50,273 nt of DNA from Litoribrevibacter albus (GTDB taxonomy: Bacteria > Pseudomonadota > Gammaproteobacteria > Pseudomonadales > Litoribrevibacteraceae), in contig NZ_BSNM01000025.1 in assembly GCF_030159995.1 (NCBI RefSeq), positions 1 through 50,273 of the forward strand, written 5' to 3'. The translations under genes and the position numbers were made by a program. The notes beneath the pieces are model-generated. The model did no database searches, was not told the origin of the DNA, and worked only from the letters and a program-made list of their open reading frames with translations. Positions 1-8,359 of the stretch are shown here, piece by piece (the first letter of the stretch is position 1; each line of letters starts with the position of its first letter).

Positions 1-159
1 ACGGTGAGTTGGCCGCCTAAAAGGGTGAATATCGTCACTATGGTTAATAAATGACCTTATTAATCGCATAATAGGAAGTTATGTTAAACCTCGGGCGAAT
101 AAAAAATGTTCAATAAAAACAATGTGTTGGGTAGGATAGGGATCAACAAAAACAAGGAT

Positions 160-179
160 TGTAGAAGGGTTTTTCTACA
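160..179 (+). other. small hairpin upstream of the first gene
   Basis: A perfect 7-bp inverted repeat (TGTAGAA / TTCTACA) with a 6-nt loop lies 29 bases before the first gene. The rest of positions 1-208 is AT-rich and shows no gene I can support. The hairpin has no U-run in the sense direction, so it may be the end of a preceding transcript or a piece of a recombination site. Its role is unknown. Confidence 0.35.
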
Positions 180-208
180 GGTTCGTTAGCCACACTAAAA
201 GTACCAGC

Positions 209-589
209 ATGAATCCACTAAGAGAAAAATTAATAGCCGCGTTACATTCAGACAAAGAAGCTGAGAGTTTCTTCTCTGATCATAGAAATGATCCCAAGTT
301 GCTTTTAGAGCTTTGTAATATTTGTGCGCCTCATGACGAGTACTCTAATGATCCACGAATGGCCGCTGCGTATTACATATCTCAATACTCAGCGGAATTA
401 CTCGTTGCGATAATTCCGCTATTGTTGGTTCTAGTTACTATACCTTCTTGTGGCGGGGAAGACATGAATCGCAATATTGCTAGTCATCTATTGGCAGCAA
501 TAAACAAGAGCAAGCATCTGTATACTGCAAAAATCTACCAAAATCTCGATGAGGTCGCCCAAGAATACGGAATTGAGATCAATGGCTAA
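209..589 (+). CDS. hypothetical protein, cassette-like orphan gene
   Basis: This 126-residue protein belongs to no family I recognise. The N-terminal half is charged and probably helical. Residues about 63-80 form a hydrophobic stretch ending in a Cys-Gly-Gly, possibly one membrane segment or a buried helix. The last 40 residues are again polar. It stands alone: upstream is AT-rich sequence and downstream an IS fragment. The stop codon is embedded in CTAAC of a short inverted-repeat element (585-617), and GTTAGCC lies 23 bases before the ATG. That arrangement is typical of integron gene cassettes. No Shine-Dalgarno sequence is obvious. The length and clean frame support a real gene; the function is unknown. 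Confidence 0.55.
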   Translation: MNPLREKLIAALHSDKEAESFFSDHRNDPKLLLELCNICAPHDEYSNDPRMAAAYYISQYSAELLVAIIPLLLVLVTIPSCGGEDMNRNIASHLLAAINKSKHLYTAKIYQNLDEVAQEYGIEING

Positions 590-617
590 CAAGGCCAGCC
601 ATGCTGGCGGCGTTAAC
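585..617 (+). repeat. attC-like short palindromic element
   Basis: The element starts with GCTAACAAGGCCAGC and ends with GCTGGCGGCGTTAAC, with a perfect 6-bp stem (594-599 with 603-608) around CAT. The outer CTAAC and GTTAAC recall the two simple sites of integron attC elements. At 33 bp it is shorter than any normal attC, so it would have to be a degraded or deleted copy. It could also be an unrelated hairpin acting as a terminator for the first gene. Confidence 0.35.
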
Positions 618-637
618 TACCCGTCTTCCCCACGAAT

Positions 638-741
638 TGTAGACACCTCCTATAGTTATATTTGACCACTATGGAGGTGCTCTCATGGCACGTAAAAAGA
701 CCCAGGCGTATACCGAGGAATTCAGAAGAGAAGCAGTAAAT
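638..741 (+). mobile_element. truncated left end of an IS3-family-type element
   Basis: The stretch begins with TGTAGACACCTCC, which looks like an IS3-type terminal repeat, and leads within 50 bases into the start of a transposase OrfA. A related inverted motif (CACTATGGAGGTG) occurs at 668-680. The similarity stops near position 740. Neither the remaining transposase nor a right-hand end is present in the window. This is a relic, not a mobile element. Confidence 0.6.
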
Positions 742-774
742 TCATCATTCGCTTTAAACCTTAAAGCGCTGTGA
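685..774 (+). pseudogene. IS3-type transposase OrfA fragment
   Basis: Only 29 codons are left. The first 18 residues (MARKKTQAYTEEFRREAV) match the N-terminus typical of IS3-family OrfA helix-turn-helix proteins. After that the frame runs into unrelated sequence and stops at a TGA. The DNA-binding domain is cut before its recognition helix, so the product cannot function. From the stop to position 896 I see no further gene. Confidence 0.65.
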
Positions 775-896
775 TTAAGATAACGTGAAATAAGTTTAAT
801 TATTGGTAGATCAAGGGAACCATCTCCAACGACAGGTCTCAAAGTCCACTTTCAACACAACCTACACTTTCAACATACTCAAGGATTGATCAGTAA

Positions 897-1967
897 ATGC
901 GTTCAGCATTTCCATACAGGATTTTAGTCACACACAACCTGTTACTCAGGACAAGTGTTGGAAAGCTATTGTTTTCATCATTGCTAGCACTCTTTAGTCT
1001 TCCCGTATTTTCTGATCAAGTGATAACGGGCAGCGGTGATCAACTGACCGGGTTTATAAGCTATATGGATGGCAGCAAATTACGGTTATCCACCTCCCAC
1101 TCAGGCACCATCAATTTAAACAGAAGTCATATCCAAAGCTTAATACTTGAGCGCAACGTTAGTATTCGGCTTAAAAACGGCAAGCGGTATGAAGGTCGTT
1201 TGCAAAGCATTACTGGCGGGGTAACCCTTATTGAAACCATTGATGGTGAGACGGTCGAGCTGTCGACAATGGATGACGTAAAGTACTTTTACTACCTCTC
1301 ACCGATCAACAGGGAGTTCCACTACTCTGGTTCCATCCTTGCGGAGATCGATATTGAACACAGTGAGAGTGGTAAGAATTCCAGAGAGTTAGAACTCACG
1401 CTGGAAAACTCGATCACTTATGAAAACCTTCGAAACCGATCAAAGTTTGAATACGAGCGAGACTCATCCAACAACGTCACCACCGATCGTGAAATTCTGT
1501 TTGATACCTCCATCGACTATTTTGTCAGTCCGAAGATATTCCTGACATCCCGTTTTCGATACGAAGAGGATTTATTCGAGAACCTGGATCGTCGTCGTAT
1601 CTTCGGCCTGGGTATCGGTCATCAACCCTGGTTAGCGCCTTTCAGAAACATGCTCTATAGCATGGACTTGGTATTTCTGGATGAGCACTACCAGGACGAA
1701 GGCCAGGTACAGGAGTTTGGTCTTGAACTTCGTTTCTACTATAAAGAAGAAACCATCATCGATGGCCTGTATTTCTTCCACGAAAACAACCTGCTCTACT
1801 TCGGGAAAGACGACAAGCGCATCGAAACCATTTCTACCCTGGAATACGGCTTGCCATACAACATTGGCATCAATTTGAATTACGAATGGGATTACAACGA
1901 CGCCCCGGAGTCGGGTGACAGTAAGACCTACAGCAACCTAACATTTGGAGTATCCTACCGATGGTAA
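897..1967 (+). CDS. DUF481-like outer membrane beta-barrel protein
   Basis: This 356-residue protein has a long N-terminus with a hydrophobic signal core at about residues 24-38 and a likely cleavage before DQVITG. Residues about 41-125 form a small beta domain with repeated 'G-D-x-L-x-G' and 'L-x-N-G' turns. From about 135 to the end there are alternating amphipathic strands, finishing in Tyr-Arg-Trp, an aromatic C-terminus typical of barrels inserted by the Bam machinery. The pattern fits the DUF481/YdiY family. It is the first gene of a four-gene operon and overlaps the next gene by 7 bases, so it is probably the outer membrane part of that system. The exact start is unsure, as the signal region is longer than usual. 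Confidence 0.75.
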   Translation: MRSAFPYRILVTHNLLLRTSVGKLLFSSLLALFSLPVFSDQVITGSGDQLTGFISYMDGSKLRLSTSHSGTINLNRSHIQSLILERNVSIRLKNGKRYEGRLQSITGGVTLIETIDGETVELSTMDDVKYFYYLSPINREFHYSGSILAEIDIEHSESGKNSRELELTLENSITYENLRNRSKFEYERDSSNNVTTDREILFDTSIDYFVSPKIFLTSRFRYEEDLFENLDRRRIFGLGIGHQPWLAPFRNMLYSMDLVFLDEHYQDEGQVQEFGLELRFYYKEETIIDGLYFFHENNLLYFGKDDKRIETISTLEYGLPYNIGINLNYEWDYNDAPESGDSKTYSNLTFGVSYRW

Positions 1968-2596
1968 ACAAATCATTAAGTGTTCTTTTACTTGTTGGCG
2001 TACTTGCAGGCTGCGATGCCTTGCCGACGCAACCATCAGAAGGTAATCCACAGGCTCAGAACTGCCCTCCGCCAAAGGAAGTTCAACAAGCCTGCCCTGA
2101 CGTTAAGCCGACGGTGATCACCAAAGAAGTCGAAAAGCGCGTAGAAGTCCTGCCTGCTCGTTTTCAAAGCATCGAGAAAAAGACCGTCATAGGGCAAGTA
2201 GAAAACACAAAGATCACTCCATCCGAATGGTCGTTTGAGTCCCGAATCGATTCCGGTGCCACCACCACTTCGATTGATGCCCGAGACATCACACCGTTTG
2301 AACGCGATGGTAAGGATTGGGTGCGTTTCAATCTCTACGATCGAAAAACCAAGCAAACATTCGAAATTGAAAAGCCGGTGGAACGCGTGGTGAAAATCAA
2401 GCGTCATGGTACAGAGCTGCAAGAGCGCTACGTTGTGTTGCTGGATCTGAGCATTGGCAACCTAACCGAACGCGTTGAAGTTTCTCTGACTGATCGTAGT
2501 GAATTTACATACCCTGTTCTTATTGGTAGAAACTTCCTGATGGATCGAGCCGTTATCGACGTGAGTCAAAAGTTCATTGCTAACGAAACGAAATAG
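1961..2596 (+). CDS. RimB-like retropepsin-type aspartic peptidase, lipoprotein
   Basis: This 211-residue protein has a lipoprotein signal with lipobox LAGC, placing the lipidated Cys at residue 18. A Pro-rich linker leads to a conserved domain at about 78-205. The motif RIDSGATTTSIDA (Asp97) is the retropepsin active-site signature of the family formerly called 'ATP-dependent zinc protease' (Pfam PF05618). A second family feature is the late 'YPVLIGRNFL'. Such proteins occur with ATP-grasp ligases of the RimK type and are thought to cut or process the ligase's peptide product. The start overlaps the upstream barrel gene by 7 bases, with GGAG 10 bases upstream. Periplasmic location is inferred from the lipobox. 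The substrate is unknown. Confidence 0.85.
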   Translation: MVNKSLSVLLLVGVLAGCDALPTQPSEGNPQAQNCPPPKEVQQACPDVKPTVITKEVEKRVEVLPARFQSIEKKTVIGQVENTKITPSEWSFESRIDSGATTTSIDARDITPFERDGKDWVRFNLYDRKTKQTFEIEKPVERVVKIKRHGTELQERYVVLLDLSIGNLTERVEVSLTDRSEFTYPVLIGRNFLMDRAVIDVSQKFIANETK

Positions 2597-2684
2597 CCTG
2601 GTATAAAACAAGCCTAGCATCAGGCGATCACCCGTTTTAACGCAACCGCAAAAATAATGGAACATCAATAAAGGAACCAACCCT

Positions 2685-4268
2685 ATGTCCAGCAGAGCCC
2701 AAGTCTATTTTATTGCCTTTGCCCTTATTCTCTTAGGGATTGGCATGACGCTTCACAAGTCCTATGAAAAAGGCTTCCCGCTCGCCAAAGGCGAAACTCA
2801 GGAAGTCTGGACCATTGAGGCTCTGGTGACCTTTAAAGCTGATGCCTCCCAACCCGAAGCACAAGCCAAACTGACGCTGCCAAGTCAGCAAAGTGGTATC
2901 GTGATTCTGGATGAACAATACACAACGGGTGGCTATGGGCTAACCACCACGGAAGAAAACAATGTTCGCCAAGCTATCTGGAGTAAACGCAACGCCACAG
3001 GGCCTCAGCGTCTTTACTATAAGATGCAGCTGTCGTACGACGGCCAACAGCAATCGGCACTGATGCCGGAGCCGAATCCAGAACCGCTTGCCAGTTTCGA
3101 CAAAGACCAACAGGTTGCCGCACAAGCCATTGTTGACATGGCCTTTGATCAATCCGCAGATACCGAAAGTTTGGTAAATCGCCTTATTCAAATCATTCGT
3201 ACCAAGGATTTGCCTGAAGTGGGTTATCTACTGAATGACGAATTAAATACCGGCAGCCAACCTAAATTAATCAAAGACCTGCTGGCCTTAAAAGGCATAG
3301 ATTCAACCATTGTTCGCGGCTTATATCTCGAAGACGGCCACAGACGTTTACTGCCTTCTGAAATATTGTCTGTGTATATCAATGGTGAATGGCGCCTGTT
3401 CAATTTTGATTCGGATCGAGACACGCGTTTGGATAACTTCCTGATCTGGCAGATCGGAGGCAAATCGTTACTTGATGTGGTTGGCGGCACCAATTCAGAA
3501 GTTCGTTTTTCTATCATCAGTAACATTATGTCCAGTCAAAAAGTTGCTGTCTGGAATGAGCTACACGCCGATGGAAGCGATTCAGAATTCACCATTCTTG
3601 GGTTACCAACGGAACAGCAAAGTATTTTCAAGCTGATTCTGCTGATCCCGCTTGGCGCTTTGGTTGTGGTGTTCTTACGGGTTCTGATCGGTATTAAAAC
3701 CTCTGGTACTTTTATGCCGGTATTGATCGCTCTGGCATTCATTGAAACAACACTGACCACCGGGCTGCCAGTATTTTTAACCATTGTTTTCGTTGGTCTG
3801 CTGATTCGATCGTATCTAAGTAACATTAACCTGCTGCTGGTTGCCCGTGTTGCCGCCATCGTTGTGATTGTGGTCGGTCTGATGGGCGTGATTAGCATTA
3901 CCAGCCACAAGTTAGGTATTGAGCAAGGTCTTACCGTAACCTTCTTCCCTATGATTATTCTTGCCTGGACCATTGAGCGCATGTCGATTATCTGGGAAGA
4001 AGAAGGCCCTAAAGATGTATTGGTTCAAGGTACCGGCAGTTTGGTGGTAGCGATCATGTGTTACTTTGTGATGACCTCAAGTACCTTGAAATATCTGGTC
4101 TTCAACTTCCCTGAGCTGCATTTGGCAACACTGGGCTTCATCCTTATTTTGGGTCAATACAACGGCTATCGTTTGTCTGAGCTGCTCCGTTTTGCACAAG
4201 TCAGTAAGTCTGAACACGATTGGCACATCCCAGCGCCTAAAGCGTCGACCAAACAGGGAGAAAACTAA
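2685..4268 (+). CDS. inactive transglutaminase / UUP1-type 7-TM membrane protein
   Basis: This 527-residue protein has one N-terminal membrane helix (about residues 7-23), then a periplasmic domain (about 30-300) with a transglutaminase-like fold. The tail carries about seven membrane helices (about 310-500). I see no Cys-His-Asp triad in the expected region, in keeping with the family name 'inactive transglutaminase' (PF14400 with PF14402). The family is nearly always found beside a RimB-like peptidase and a RimK-like ATP-grasp ligase, as here. A likely job is to bind or move a glutamate-containing peptide across the inner membrane. A ribosome site AAGGA precedes the ATG by 9 bases. Its stop shares one base with the next start. 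Confidence 0.85.
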   Translation: MSSRAQVYFIAFALILLGIGMTLHKSYEKGFPLAKGETQEVWTIEALVTFKADASQPEAQAKLTLPSQQSGIVILDEQYTTGGYGLTTTEENNVRQAIWSKRNATGPQRLYYKMQLSYDGQQQSALMPEPNPEPLASFDKDQQVAAQAIVDMAFDQSADTESLVNRLIQIIRTKDLPEVGYLLNDELNTGSQPKLIKDLLALKGIDSTIVRGLYLEDGHRRLLPSEILSVYINGEWRLFNFDSDRDTRLDNFLIWQIGGKSLLDVVGGTNSEVRFSIISNIMSSQKVAVWNELHADGSDSEFTILGLPTEQQSIFKLILLIPLGALVVVFLRVLIGIKTSGTFMPVLIALAFIETTLTTGLPVFLTIVFVGLLIRSYLSNINLLLVARVAAIVVIVVGLMGVISITSHKLGIEQGLTVTFFPMIILAWTIERMSIIWEEEGPKDVLVQGTGSLVVAIMCYFVMTSSTLKYLVFNFPELHLATLGFILILGQYNGYRLSELLRFAQVSKSEHDWHIPAPKASTKQGEN

Positions 4269-5209
4269 TGTTAGCTAACCCTTTTGCGCTCAGACGCATG
4301 GGCATACTGGGGATGAATCAGCGTAACGTTGATTACATTGCTCGCTATAACGACCGCCGTTTTTATCCCTTGGTAGATGACAAACTGAAAACAAAAACCG
4401 CTGCGTTGAAAGCAGGGATTTCGGTCCCTCATCTGATCGGTGTGATTTCTCATCAGTTTGAGATCAAGTCAGCCTTGGGGAAATTCCTAAAACTTGAGAA
4501 GTTCGTAATCAAACCGGCTCAAGGCAGTGGCGGCAAAGGCATTCTGGTGATTGTTGGTCGTGAAGGTGATCACTTCCTGAAGCCCAGTGGTGACTCAATC
4601 AGCTTAATGGATATCCAACGTCATATCTCCAACACACTCAGTGGCTTGTACAGTCTGGGTGGCCGTAATGATGTCGCCATGGTAGAAGATCTGGTGAACT
4701 TTGATCCGCGCTTCAACGATTACAGTTATCAAGGGGTACCGGATATTCGGGTCATCATCTTTAAAGGTTTTCCGATTATGGCCATGATGCGGTGCTCCAC
4801 AAAAGACTCGGACGGCAAAGCGAACCTTCACCAAGGGGCCGTGGGTGTAGGGCTGAATATCAGTACCGGAAAAAGCTTGTTTGCCGTTCAAAACGGTTAT
4901 TTGGTAGATGTTCATCCCGATACAGAAAAGCCTTTTGATGAATTAGATATTCCTCAATGGGACGTTATTTTGAAGCTCTCTGCCGCTTGCTATGAAATGA
5001 CCCATCTGGGCTATCTCGGAGCGGATATTGTTCTGGACAAAGACCTTGGACCATTGATTCTTGAGGTAAATGCCCGTCCGGGATTAGCCATTCAGATCGC
5101 CAATCAAATTGGGTTAGCCCATCGATTACAAACCGTCGAACGCTTAGAACACACTGAACTGAGTGTCGACGAGCGAGTGCAATGGTCTATCAATCAATGG
5201 AAGGACTGA
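4268..5209 (+). CDS. alpha-L-glutamate ligase-like ATP-grasp protein (RimK-related)
   Basis: This 313-residue cytoplasmic ligase has no signal peptide. The nucleotide-binding loop is KPAQGSGGKG at about residues 79-88. The metal-binding end of the ATP-grasp fold is ILEVNARPG at about 272-280, with the Glu and Asn that hold Mg. It matches the RimK-related family that joins an amino acid, probably glutamate, to a peptide or amine using ATP. The start codon overlaps the stop of the membrane-protein gene (TAATG), indicating translational coupling. With the membrane protein and the retropepsin it forms a conserved trio. I infer that it makes the small molecule or peptide tag which the other two handle. 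Confidence 0.85.
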   Translation: MLANPFALRRMGILGMNQRNVDYIARYNDRRFYPLVDDKLKTKTAALKAGISVPHLIGVISHQFEIKSALGKFLKLEKFVIKPAQGSGGKGILVIVGREGDHFLKPSGDSISLMDIQRHISNTLSGLYSLGGRNDVAMVEDLVNFDPRFNDYSYQGVPDIRVIIFKGFPIMAMMRCSTKDSDGKANLHQGAVGVGLNISTGKSLFAVQNGYLVDVHPDTEKPFDELDIPQWDVILKLSAACYEMTHLGYLGADIVLDKDLGPLILEVNARPGLAIQIANQIGLAHRLQTVERLEHTELSVDERVQWSINQWKD

Positions 5210-5283
5210 ACTGGATAACTGAACGGAATACTTCAGAATCATAATGCAGTAATCACAAATCCAAGGTTCTCCTCTCTTATCGA

Positions 5284-5328
5284 TCACTTAACGGGTTGTT
5301 AGGCATCTGCTAATAACCCGTTAAGTGA
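5284..5328. terminator. long inverted repeat, probable bidirectional terminator
   Basis: Two 19-base arms (5284-5302 and 5310-5328) are complementary except for one G-T wobble, around a 7-base loop. It follows the ligase operon by 75 bases. No clear U-run follows, so it may act through stem strength alone or be something other than a terminator. The loop-proximal GTTAG/CTAAT parts also resemble recombination-site cores. Confidence 0.5.
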
Positions 5329-5430
5329 AATCCAATTACTCTCTATTTGAAATCCGGCTAGTAGTTATTTGAGATCCGGTTAGTAGTTGTTTGAAATCCA
5401 ATTAGTAGTTGTTTGAATCCCGACTAAACT
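5326..5430. repeat. 22-bp tandem repeat array
   Basis: Three full units of 22 bp occupy 5346-5367, 5368-5389 and 5390-5411, with consensus TTTGAAATCCGGTTAGTAGT plus two bases. A diverged partial copy follows (5412-5430), and another shorter one precedes (5326-5345). There are no spacers, so it is not a CRISPR. The array sits directly before the response regulator gene, where repeated binding sites would be well placed. No match to a known operator is recognised. Confidence 0.8.
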
Positions 5431-5466
5431 GAATTGAGTAAGGTTCACATAGGTGCTTTCTCAGTC

Positions 5467-7020
5467 ATGGGCGATACATTACTGTTCGGAGATCAGAGTT
5501 CCACTCTCAAAAAAGATCAGCCAAAACCCTCTCAGAAACGAGGTCAATGGCACATTCTGATCGTGGATGACGAACCCCAAGTCCATACAGTCACTCAGAT
5601 GGTATTGAAAGGGTTCGAGTTCGACCATAAAACCCTGCACTTTGATAACGCCTATTCTGCCGCCGAAGCCAAGCAGTTTCTTGCTGAGAAAGAATATGCA
5701 CTGGCCTTAGTCGATGTGGTCATGGAAACCGAACACGCTGGCTTGGAATTAGCGGAATACATTCGTACTGACCTCAATATTACAACCACGCGTGTTGTAC
5801 TTCGCACAGGGCAACCCGGACAAGCACCTGAAGAACAAGTGATCCGGGACTTAGACATTCATGACTATAAAGACAAAACAGAACTAACCGTCACCAAGCT
5901 TAAAACCCTGTTCTTTTCCAGCCTGCGCTCCTATCGTGATATCAAGATGATTGATAATCATCGCCTGGGCCTGGAAAAAGTCATCCATGCCAGCAATGAG
6001 ATCATGGAGTTCAGCCGTCTGGAAGAATTTGCTTCGGCGATGCTTATGCAAGTGACCAATATCCTGGGCTTGGATGAAAACGCCATGTATCTGAATACCG
6101 TTTCAGCCTTTGCAGCGTCTCACCGACAGAATGAATACCAGATTCTTGCAGCGACAGGCGAACAGCTTGGCCCCCTGCTTGACACACAAGATCAGGAAAT
6201 TCCCGACGACATTATGGAGCTCTTCGAAGAAGCCATGAGCAAACGATGCTCACTCCATAAAGACAATCATTTTGTAGGCTTCTTTGCGACTCGTTCAGGC
6301 AGCGAAAACCTGCTTTATGTATCAAACGTCTACACACTCACTGAACTTGATCATAGGTTACTGGAGATCTTTTCCACCAGCGTGGCCATTGCCTATGAAA
6401 ATCTACTGCTCAGAGAAGAAATTGAAGATACCCAGCGTGAGCTAGTGTACCTATTGGGTGAGGCCGTTGAAAAACGAAGCAAAGAAACCGGTGCCCATGT
6501 AAAACGGGTGGCTAAAATCAGTGAGCTACTTGCCCAAAAAGTAGGACTCTCCGAAGCCGAGGTAGAGTTGATCAAACATGCGTCACCGCTCCATGATATT
6601 GGGAAAATAGCGGTACCGGATTCCATTCTCAACAAACCCGGCAAACATACGGATGATGAATGGATCATCATGAAGACTCATGCTGAGGTCGGATATGAAA
6701 TTCTGGCAAAGTCTGAAAAACGTATTCTCAAAATGGGCGCTATTATTGCGTTGCAACATCATGAAAAATGGGACGGAACCGGCTACCCCAATGGCATCAA
6801 AGGGGAAGACATCGATATATGCGGCCGAATCGTGGCGTTGGCTGATGTCTATGATGCACTTGGCAGTGCTCGTTGCTATAAAACCGCTTGGCCCCATGAA
6901 AAGATCATCGAGTTTATTCAGCAGGAATCTGGCAAACATTTTGATCCGGCACTGGTGAAGATCATTCTGGACAATCAAAAAGATTTTGAAGCCATTCGAC
7001 GCAGATACCCAGATGAATAA
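5467..7020 (+). CDS. response regulator, REC-DUF3369-HD-GYP
   Basis: This 517-residue protein has a receiver domain at about residues 28-150 with acidic pocket IVDDEP and phospho-acceptor Asp in ALVDVV. A DUF3369-type (GAF-like) middle part spans about 160-325, and an HD-GYP domain about 335-510. The HD-GYP hallmarks HDIGK, HAEVGYEIL, HHEKWDGTGYP and ALADVYDAL are all intact, so it should hydrolyse cyclic di-GMP. I place the start at the ATG at 5467 because the resulting MGDTLLFGD fits the usual N-terminus of this family; an upstream TTG at 5434 is in frame but has no ribosome site. It overlaps the kinase gene that follows by 8 bases (ATGAATAA), which is probably its partner. Confidence 0.9.
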   Translation: MGDTLLFGDQSSTLKKDQPKPSQKRGQWHILIVDDEPQVHTVTQMVLKGFEFDHKTLHFDNAYSAAEAKQFLAEKEYALALVDVVMETEHAGLELAEYIRTDLNITTTRVVLRTGQPGQAPEEQVIRDLDIHDYKDKTELTVTKLKTLFFSSLRSYRDIKMIDNHRLGLEKVIHASNEIMEFSRLEEFASAMLMQVTNILGLDENAMYLNTVSAFAASHRQNEYQILAATGEQLGPLLDTQDQEIPDDIMELFEEAMSKRCSLHKDNHFVGFFATRSGSENLLYVSNVYTLTELDHRLLEIFSTSVAIAYENLLLREEIEDTQRELVYLLGEAVEKRSKETGAHVKRVAKISELLAQKVGLSEAEVELIKHASPLHDIGKIAVPDSILNKPGKHTDDEWIIMKTHAEVGYEILAKSEKRILKMGAIIALQHHEKWDGTGYPNGIKGEDIDICGRIVALADVYDALGSARCYKTAWPHEKIIEFIQQESGKHFDPALVKIILDNQKDFEAIRRRYPDE

Positions 7021-8359
7021 GTCAAACCAGCTCAACAAACTTTTGCTGGAGGTTTCCCAATCCCCGATCATCGATAGTGGTGATTACAAGGCCGCTGCTG
7101 AGTTTGTCACCGGCATAGGTCGAAAGGGCCTTAACGTAGCCCGATGCAGCATCTGGACACTCGATAAAAACATTACAGAAATTGATTGCCTGATGCTTAA
7201 TCACGGAGATCACATCGACTATCCAGACAGTGCCTTTTCCGACAAAGAGTATCCGGCTTATTTCGATGCCTTGAGAGAAAAGCGCTTTATCGTAGCGAAT
7301 GATGCCATATCAGACCCGGATACCATCGAGTTTAAAAGTTACCTGATGGAGGAAGGCATTCACTCCATTCTGGACGCGCCGATTCGAAAAGGAGGGGTTA
7401 TTGTCGGCACCTTGTGCTGCGAACACGTTGGGCCCGCCAGAACCTGGACACCGGAAGAACAGAGTTTTGCCGGCACCTTAGCAGACATTCTCGGGCGCGC
7501 ATTAACCGCTCAAGATCGACTTACTGCACAAACTCATTTGGAAGACACCAATCGCCGACTGTCTCAACTCATTGAAGAACGAAATCATCACCTTAATCTC
7601 GCGTTCCAACAAATATCAGAACAAGAAAAGATGGTTGCGCTGGGCCAACTGGTGGCTGGTATCGCGCACGAAATTAATAACCCCATTGGCTTAGGTGTGA
7701 CGACAGTAACGCACATCCAGCAAATGACACACGACATTTCTAACGCCTTTAAAGCAGGCACCATTACCCAAACACAATTTAAAGACTTTCTTGAAAGTAT
7801 CGAGGAAGGAAGTCATCTACTCTTGGAAAATCTGAATCGAGCCGCAGAGCTTGTCAGAAGTTTCAAACAAATAGCGGTTGATCAAAGTAATGACAGTGTC
7901 ATGGAGATTAATCTCGGGGACACCTTAACCAATATCGTCAAAAGCCTGAAACCCGAACTTAAAAAGAAACATCAAACAGAGATCAACCTCATCTGTCCGG
8001 CCAATATCCGGTTGAACTCCTGCCCAGGCAGCATTGCTCAGATAATGACAAACTTACTGATGAATGCAGGAATACATGCGTTCTCGGAAGATCAAAAAGA
8101 TCGCAGTATCTTCATCGAAGTAGAGCCATTGGAAGATCACATTCAAATCACCGTAGAAGATAACGGACAAGGGATCTCAGAGGAAGTCAAAGACTCGCTC
8201 TTTGAGCCTTTCGTTACCACTCGGCGTTCAAAAGGTGGCAGCGGCTTAGGGTTAAACATCGTCCAAAACCTGGTCACCCAAACACTGCACGGAACCATTA
8301 AACTGGAAACTGAAGCCGGGAAATTCACTCGATTTACCCTAACGCTTCCTAACAGTTAA
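7013..8359 (+). CDS. GAF-domain sensor histidine kinase
   Basis: This 448-residue protein has no signal peptide or membrane helix, so it is a cytoplasmic sensor. A GAF domain occupies about residues 10-165. A coiled coil runs about 175-210. The histidine box is GIAHEINNPIG, and ATP-binding boxes follow: NLLMNAG (N), DNGQGI (G1) and GGSGLGLNI (G2). All catalytic motifs are present. The H-box type (HEINNP) is that of the kinase family often paired with DUF3369 regulators. The ATG at 7013 lies inside the end of the HD-GYP gene; an in-frame TTG at 6986 would add nine residues. The stop overlaps the convergent MFS gene by 4 bases. The ligand sensed by the GAF domain cannot be told. Confidence 0.9.
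   Translation: MNKSNQLNKLLLEVSQSPIIDSGDYKAAAEFVTGIGRKGLNVARCSIWTLDKNITEIDCLMLNHGDHIDYPDSAFSDKEYPAYFDALREKRFIVANDAISDPDTIEFKSYLMEEGIHSILDAPIRKGGVIVGTLCCEHVGPARTWTPEEQSFAGTLADILGRALTAQDRLTAQTHLEDTNRRLSQLIEERNHHLNLAFQQISEQEKMVALGQLVAGIAHEINNPIGLGVTTVTHIQQMTHDISNAFKAGTITQTQFKDFLESIEEGSHLLLENLNRAAELVRSFKQIAVDQSNDSVMEINLGDTLTNIVKSLKPELKKKHQTEINLICPANIRLNSCPGSIAQIMTNLLMNAGIHAFSEDQKDRSIFIEVEPLEDHIQITVEDNGQGISEEVKDSLFEPFVTTRRSKGGSGLGLNIVQNLVTQTLHGTIKLETEAGKFTRFTLTLPNS

Noticed and set aside
2036-2422. Long minus-strand frame opposite the retropepsin gene
   Set aside because: It has no recognisable domain and the plus-strand gene is a clear family member with a lipobox.
5346-5430. CRISPR array
   Set aside because: The 22-bp units are directly adjacent, with no spacers and no cas genes.
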